A stretch of 64,000 nt of DNA, from positions 4,402,001 to 4,466,000 of the forward strand of contig NZ_JARXVJ010000001.1 of NCBI RefSeq assembly GCF_029892445.1, written 5' to 3'. Below, piece by piece: positions 60,574-64,000 of the stretch. The notes under the pieces were generated by a model, which made no database searches, was not told the DNA's origin, and worked only from the letters and a program-made list of their open reading frames with translations. Both the position numbers and the translations under genes were made by a program. Origin of the DNA: Chryseobacterium sp. H1D6B. GTDB taxonomy: Bacteria > Bacteroidota > Bacteroidia > Flavobacteriales > Weeksellaceae. The stretch's first letter is position 1. Each line of letters opens with the position of its first letter.

Positions 60574-61267
60574 TTGTATTATCGTAGAAGACGAACCTTT
60601 AGCAGTCACATTGCTGGAAAATCATATTTCTAAATTTGACCAATTAAAAGTAGTTGGGAAAGCTTGTAATGCTATGGAAGCCTATCAAATACTTCAGACC
60701 AAAAATATTGATCTGATGTTTTTAGATATTCAGATGCCTCATCTCAATGGAATAGATTTTTTAAGATCTTTACATCACAAACCCAATACCATTTTCACTA
60801 CTGCTTACCGTGATTTTGCTATAGAAGGTTTTGATCTGGAAGCTGTAGATTATCTTTTAAAACCTATCACTTTTGAACGGTTTTTCAAAGCCATAGAACG
60901 TGTATTGAGAAATACTGCCCGAGATCCGGAAACTGATTTCATGATGACCAAAACAGAAGGAATGCACCGTAAACTTTTACTCTCAGAAATTGTGTATTTT
61001 GAGAGTCAGGGAAATAACACTAAAATTGTTTTAACCAATAATGAATCTCTTGTTTCCAAAAGTAAAATAACAGATCTTGAATCCCTATTATCTACAAAAG
61101 GCTTTATAAGAATCCATCGGTCGTTTATAATTAATTCCCAATCTATAACCGCCTTTAACAATAATGAAGTTATTCTCGGCTCTCATCACATTCCCGTAGG
61201 CAGAAGCTTTAAAAGTGAATTTGATTCTTTTATCAAAGTAGTTTCTAAACGTTCTATTAATCATTAA
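60566..61267 (+). CDS. LytTR-family response regulator
   Basis: 233 residues. Receiver with EDE at 8-10, Asp54 (MFLDIQMPHLNG), Thr in IFTTAYRDFAIEGF, Lys in YLLKPIT. C-terminal LytTR DNA-binding domain: LLSEIVYFESQGNNTKIVLTNNE, FIRIHRSFIINSQSI and the closing VILGSHHIPVGRSFKSEF. The eight-base overlap with the kinase gene means coupled translation. Targets unknown. Confidence 0.94.
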   Translation: MINCIIVEDEPLAVTLLENHISKFDQLKVVGKACNAMEAYQILQTKNIDLMFLDIQMPHLNGIDFLRSLHHKPNTIFTTAYRDFAIEGFDLEAVDYLLKPITFERFFKAIERVLRNTARDPETDFMMTKTEGMHRKLLLSEIVYFESQGNNTKIVLTNNESLVSKSKITDLESLLSTKGFIRIHRSFIINSQSITAFNNNEVILGSHHIPVGRSFKSEFDSFIKVVSKRSINH

Positions 61268-61313
61268 CAGCTATCCCTTAAAAGGAAGAAAATATAATTT
61301 ATATAATTTTAGT

Positions 61314-61321
61314 TAACTTTG
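61314..61321 (+). promoter_or_regulatory. TAnnTTTG box before a truncated secreted-protein gene
   Basis: TAACTTTG, 24 nt before an ATG at 61346. Confidence 0.45.
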
Positions 61322-61345
61322 TCCTTTAATTTTTAAATAACACAC

Positions 61346-61441
61346 ATGAAAAAAACTTTAATCTTTACACTATTCAGCTTTTACCGGCCGTCTTCTAAGA
61401 AGCAGTCCCAAGTTCTAAATTCATTAATTCAAATCATTTAA
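61346..61441 (+). pseudogene. Truncated secreted-protein gene
   Basis: 31 codons. MKKTLIFTLFSFYRPSSKKQ starts like a signal peptide but breaks at FYRP into a polar stretch and a stop. The promoter box is intact. It probably is the 5' stump of a deleted exported-protein gene; no matching downstream part is visible before 61700. Confidence 0.4.
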
Positions 61442-61706
61442 TTAATAAGGTTTTGTACATCTAAAATTTACAAAGCATAATTAACATTTATTTCAAATTA
61501 GCTTTTATCTTCTGAATAAAAATCAGTTTAAACCTGTATTATAGGCAGTTAGGAAATCAATCTCTTTATTCAAAGCTGAAGCCTATACAGTATTATTTAC
61601 AAATAAAAATGATAAACTGCTCATTAGCAGTGATTTATTACATTATTATAATTTGATGCATACTTCCTGTTATTCTGTTCTCCCAGCGGATATTAAAAAA
61701 AAATGT
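61442..61706. other. Intergenic, no gene seen
   Basis: AT-rich, with stops in all frames. Nothing recognisable. Confidence 0.4.
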
Positions 61707-61714
61707 TACTTTTG
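61707..61714 (+). promoter_or_regulatory. TAnnTTTG box for the secreted hypothetical at 61796
   Basis: TACTTTTG, 81 nt before the ATG at 61796. Confidence 0.4.
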
Positions 61715-61795
61715 CTTATAGGATAAAAATTGTTTTTAGCGTTTTTATTATTAATTTTAGGTACACCATATTATAAAACATTAAAATCCAGCCCA

Positions 61796-62347
61796 ATGAG
61801 AAAAATAATTCTACTAATTACTTGCATGTTCGGTATTTCGGTATTTTCACAAATCAAGGTGTTGAAAAACGAAACTTTAGTGGAAATTGGTAAAGACAAT
61901 TCTGTAGGTTTATATAAAAAAGAAGAAAAATTCACTATAAATTATCAAGATCTTAATACCAGTAATTTAAATACGTTCAGATCTTTCTCTTTTTTAAATG
62001 TAAATAAAGACGTAGAGGGTTTGTACAAATTGATTACGGACGGCTTTATTGATGCTCCTGAGGGAAACATCAGTTTAGAGCTTCCTAATGATATTATAGA
62101 GCTTCATTTTGAAAAGAACTACGGCCAGCCTACTGTTCAATTTATCCAGTACATTAATAAAAATAGAAAATACGTAGGTAAATCCCAGTTTCTGAATAAG
62201 AAACAGATCGATATGATTTTTGGGAAAACTAATGGTAAAGCAAATTTGTATAACAAGGCATCTGCAAACAGACCCGCCAATACGAATACCGCTGCTGAGA
62301 ATCATATAAATCCGGCCGCTAATTCTACTCCAAAAAGTAAAAAATAA
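61796..62347 (+). CDS. Secreted hypothetical protein
   Basis: 183 residues from the ATG at 61796, chosen because it begins a clean signal peptide (MRKIILLITCMFGISVFSQ); a TTG at 61730 would put a second hydrophobic run before it. The mature part has a mixed alpha/beta core (VNKDVEGLYKLITDGFID, GNISLELPNDIIELHFEKNYGQP) and a Gly/Asn/Ala-rich, Lys-ending tail. It precedes gldA by 82 nt. Not recognised. Confidence 0.6.
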   Translation: MRKIILLITCMFGISVFSQIKVLKNETLVEIGKDNSVGLYKKEEKFTINYQDLNTSNLNTFRSFSFLNVNKDVEGLYKLITDGFIDAPEGNISLELPNDIIELHFEKNYGQPTVQFIQYINKNRKYVGKSQFLNKKQIDMIFGKTNGKANLYNKASANRPANTNTAAENHINPAANSTPKSKK

Positions 62348-62400
62348 CCCCTATTTAAAAATATACTTAACTCATTCTATACGGATGGGTTTTTTATTTT

Positions 62401-62408
62401 TACTTTTG
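62401..62408 (+). promoter_or_regulatory. TAnnTTTG box for gldA
   Basis: TACTTTTG, 20 nt before the ATG at 62429. Confidence 0.55.
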
Positions 62409-62428
62409 CAAAAAGATCATTACAACTT

Positions 62429-63139
62429 ATGTCTCTTCAAATAATCAATCTGACCAAAAAATTTGGTGAACAAACCGCACTTGACAACATCAATATTTCA
62501 ATTGACAAAAATGAAATCATAGGTCTTCTCGGTCCCAACGGAGCAGGGAAATCTACCTTAATGAAATCTATTGTCGGTGCCCTAAAAATAGATGAAGGCG
62601 AGATAATTTTTAACGGCCAGAATATTTCGGAATACGAAATTGAAAGTAAGAAAAACATTGGATTTCTTCCTGAAAATAATCCACTATACTTAGAAATGTA
62701 TGTAAAGGAATATCTGCAATTCGTAGCTAATATTCATAAAATTTCTGAAACAAGAGTGGATGAAGTAATAGAACTGGTAGGAATCACACCCGAAAAGTCT
62801 AAAAAAATCAGCCAGCTTTCAAAAGGGTACAAACAGAGAGTCGGTTTAGCGCAGGCCATTATTCATCAGCCTGATCTATTGATCTTAGATGAACCTACTA
62901 ACGGTCTTGATCCTAACCAGATCATTGAGATCCGAAACGTAGTAAAAGAAATCGGTAAAGAGAAAACTGTTCTGCTTTCTACCCACATCATGCAGGAAGT
63001 AGAAGCACTGTGTTCCCGTGTAATTCTTATCCACAAAGGAACTATTCTACAGGATTGTCCGATTGATGAATTTAGAGGCAAATTCGGAAGTTTAGAAGAG
63101 GCTTTTGCGAGTTATACCCAGACACAAACTATTTCTTAG
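62429..63139 (+). CDS. gldA: ABC transporter ATP-binding protein, GldA-like
   Basis: 236 residues. Walker A GLLGPNGAGKSTLMKSI, Q-loop region GFLPENNPLYLEMYVKEYLQF, signature LSKGYKQRVGLAQAI, Walker B LLILDEPTNGLDPNQIIEI and switch STHIMQEVEAL. The strings PENNPLYLEMYVKEYL, GLDPNQ and STHIMQEVEA match GldA of flavobacterial gliding motility. GldA pairs with the membrane proteins GldF and GldG, which are not adjacent here, so a role outside gliding cannot be excluded. It has its own promoter. Confidence 0.8.
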   Translation: MSLQIINLTKKFGEQTALDNINISIDKNEIIGLLGPNGAGKSTLMKSIVGALKIDEGEIIFNGQNISEYEIESKKNIGFLPENNPLYLEMYVKEYLQFVANIHKISETRVDEVIELVGITPEKSKKISQLSKGYKQRVGLAQAIIHQPDLLILDEPTNGLDPNQIIEIRNVVKEIGKEKTVLLSTHIMQEVEALCSRVILIHKGTILQDCPIDEFRGKFGSLEEAFASYTQTQTIS

Positions 63140-63145
63140 TGGCTT

Positions 63146-63153
63146 TATATTTG
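63146..63153 (+). promoter_or_regulatory. TAnnTTTG box
   Basis: Perfect TATATTTG, 28 nt before the ATG at 63182. Confidence 0.5.
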
Positions 63154-63181
63154 CTGTAATTTTTTCAGTAAATATAACGAC

Positions 63182-63631
63182 ATGGTTAAACAAATTTTAT
63201 TCAGCATAGGTATTGCTACCCAGTTTTCTTTAGTTTCAGCCAAAGAATTGAAGAATGAATTTCATTTGATCAATTCTGAAAAAAGCATTAATAATTCTGT
63301 TCATCAGAAACTGCCAAAAACAGTAACGATCAAGACAAAGAAATTTAAAATAAAGATCGATCTGCAGGCTAACGGAACTTATAGATATCAATCCTGGGCA
63401 TCAAATGCAAAAAGCAATGCAAAACCAAACTTGATTATTTATAACGGTGAATTGATTCCAGACGGCAGCGGAGGCAACTATTATTATGAATTTAAAAATA
63501 AAGATTATACGTATCAGGTATGGAGAAATTATCTTACAGATTCTGCTTCAAAAGCGCCTTATACCCTGGTAGTAAATGATAAAAACGGTAATGAAGTCGT
63601 AAATGAAGACGGCCAGGTCTTAAAAAGATAA
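63182..63631 (+). CDS. Secreted hypothetical protein
   Basis: 149 residues with a signal peptide (MVKQILFSIGIATQFSLVSA). The mature part is beta-rich (TVTIKTKKFKIKIDLQANGTYRYQSW ... GGNYYYEFKNKDYTYQVWRNYL) with no Cys, resembling small periplasmic beta-sandwich proteins. No motif recognised. A terminator follows. Confidence 0.55.
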   Translation: MVKQILFSIGIATQFSLVSAKELKNEFHLINSEKSINNSVHQKLPKTVTIKTKKFKIKIDLQANGTYRYQSWASNAKSNAKPNLIIYNGELIPDGSGGNYYYEFKNKDYTYQVWRNYLTDSASKAPYTLVVNDKNGNEVVNEDGQVLKR

Positions 63632-63657
63632 AAAAGCTCCAATAATGGGGCTTTTTT
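63632..63657. terminator. Bidirectional terminator
   Basis: Nine-bp stem AAAAGCTCC/GGGGCTTTT (one G-U) between converging genes, T run on the right and A run on the left. Confidence 0.8.
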
Positions 63658-63660
63658 ATG

Positions 63661-64000
63661 CTATATGCCTAATTTTTTTAATTCCGGAAAAAAATAACTT
63701 TCAGCAAAGCTTTCTTTTGCCGAACTGTATCCAATATTGAAAATCTCTTCCAGCCGGTCCTTTTTCCTTTCAAAGGTTCCATAATTGGATAATTCCTGTG
63801 ACGAGATAAACCAGTCACAATGCTCGAATTTCACCTTTTCAATTCTATAAGAAAGAAGGTCGTATGAACGTGAAACAATGGCTTTAATTGTTTTCAGATC
63901 ATTAATATCGATCTCATGGGGCGGAGAAACAAAGACACCGATGAGTTTTTCACATTCCTCTCTGATGATGTCTGCAGGAAAGTTATTTAAAACCCCGCCG
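63661..64000 (-). CDS. Patatin-like phospholipase (C-terminal part; rest beyond window)
   Basis: 113 codons up to the window edge including stop. The visible part begins GGVLNNFPADIIREECEKLI and GVFVSPPHEIDIND, the DGG..nNfP.d......c..iIGV.v.P segment holding the catalytic Asp (just cut off) of RssA-type patatins, and ends FPELKKLGI. It is an esterase or lipase acting on lipids or acyl groups. The catalytic Ser (GxSxG) lies outside the window. Confidence 0.82.
   Translation of the reverse strand, partial: GGVLNNFPADIIREECEKLIGVFVSPPHEIDINDLKTIKAIVSRSYDLLSYRIEKVKFEHCDWFISSQELSNYGTFERKKDRLEEIFNIGYSSAKESFAESYFFPELKKLGI

Overview
The window looks like a chromosomal segment of a Chryseobacterium-like flavobacterium (Weeksellaceae, Bacteroidota). 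The signs are low GC, perfect TAnnTTTG promoter boxes in front of many genes, lipoproteins with a short SC/GC lipobox, two proteins ending in type IX secretion (T9SS) sorting domains, a GldA-type ATPase, and many families typical of this group (DUF2490, DUF2911, DUF1569, DUF4197, LamG and choice-of-anchor J adhesins). No rRNA, CRISPR array, integrase or intact transposase is visible. One tRNA gene (tRNA-Arg, anticodon ACG) is present. Layout: 0-11.5 kb is housekeeping and small metabolic genes: the edge of a secreted Ig-like protein, DUF4197 and DUF493 proteins, an ArsC-like protein, a deoxynucleoside kinase, a glutaminyl cyclase, VOC/GNAT/AHSA1 proteins, and an ion-transport cluster (DUF2490, bestrophin, Na+/H+ antiporter). 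11.7-15.5 kb is a 1256-residue T9SS adhesin with three internal repeats and a C8 tract upstream of its promoter. 15.8-21.9 kb holds small VOC/SRPBCC/DUF1569 genes and a TolC-HlyD-ABC2 permease efflux operon. 22.3-23.2 kb is an orphan Tae4-like peptidoglycan amidase with a lipoprotein that is a candidate immunity protein. 23.4-29.8 kb pairs two protease inhibitors, ecotin and a giant alpha-2-macroglobulin. 29.8-36.5 kb carries a UbiA-like protein, recF, a tandem pair of Cys-rich GG-leader peptides wedged between recF and a DUF721 gene, a Gcr-type membrane protein, mtgA, a metal-chelate binding lipoprotein and tRNA-Arg. 36.5-43.3 kb looks like an accessory stretch: a LamG adhesin, a TPR sensor kinase with NarL-type regulator, a degenerate copy of the tRNA-Arg 3' end plus terminator, and a secreted hydrolase bracketed by 51-bp direct repeats. 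43.3-48.1 kb is a translationally coupled operon of a PIG-L deacetylase, a 34-residue membrane microprotein and a sodium:solute symporter. 48.5-58.2 kb is the most accessory part: a nested inverted repeat, an XRE regulator behind a perfect 24-bp palindrome, a two-gene module that looks like the Kiwa anti-phage system (KwaA/KwaB-like), an RteC-like protein, an AraC regulator, a beta-lactamase-fold lipoprotein, a RAYT transposase relic between inverted REP-like repeats, and a third GG-leader peptide. 58.2-64 kb has an acyltransferase, a LytS/LytTR two-component pair, GldA, small secreted proteins and the end of a patatin-like phospholipase. Most exciting points: the Kiwa-like module with its own promoter and regulator, the Tae4-like toxin with an unrelated lipoprotein partner, the duplicated RiPP/bacteriocin-like precursor cassette that copied the tail of recF, and the unannotated 34-residue transporter-associated microprotein. 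All calls rest on reading the sequence and remembered family patterns. No database search was run.
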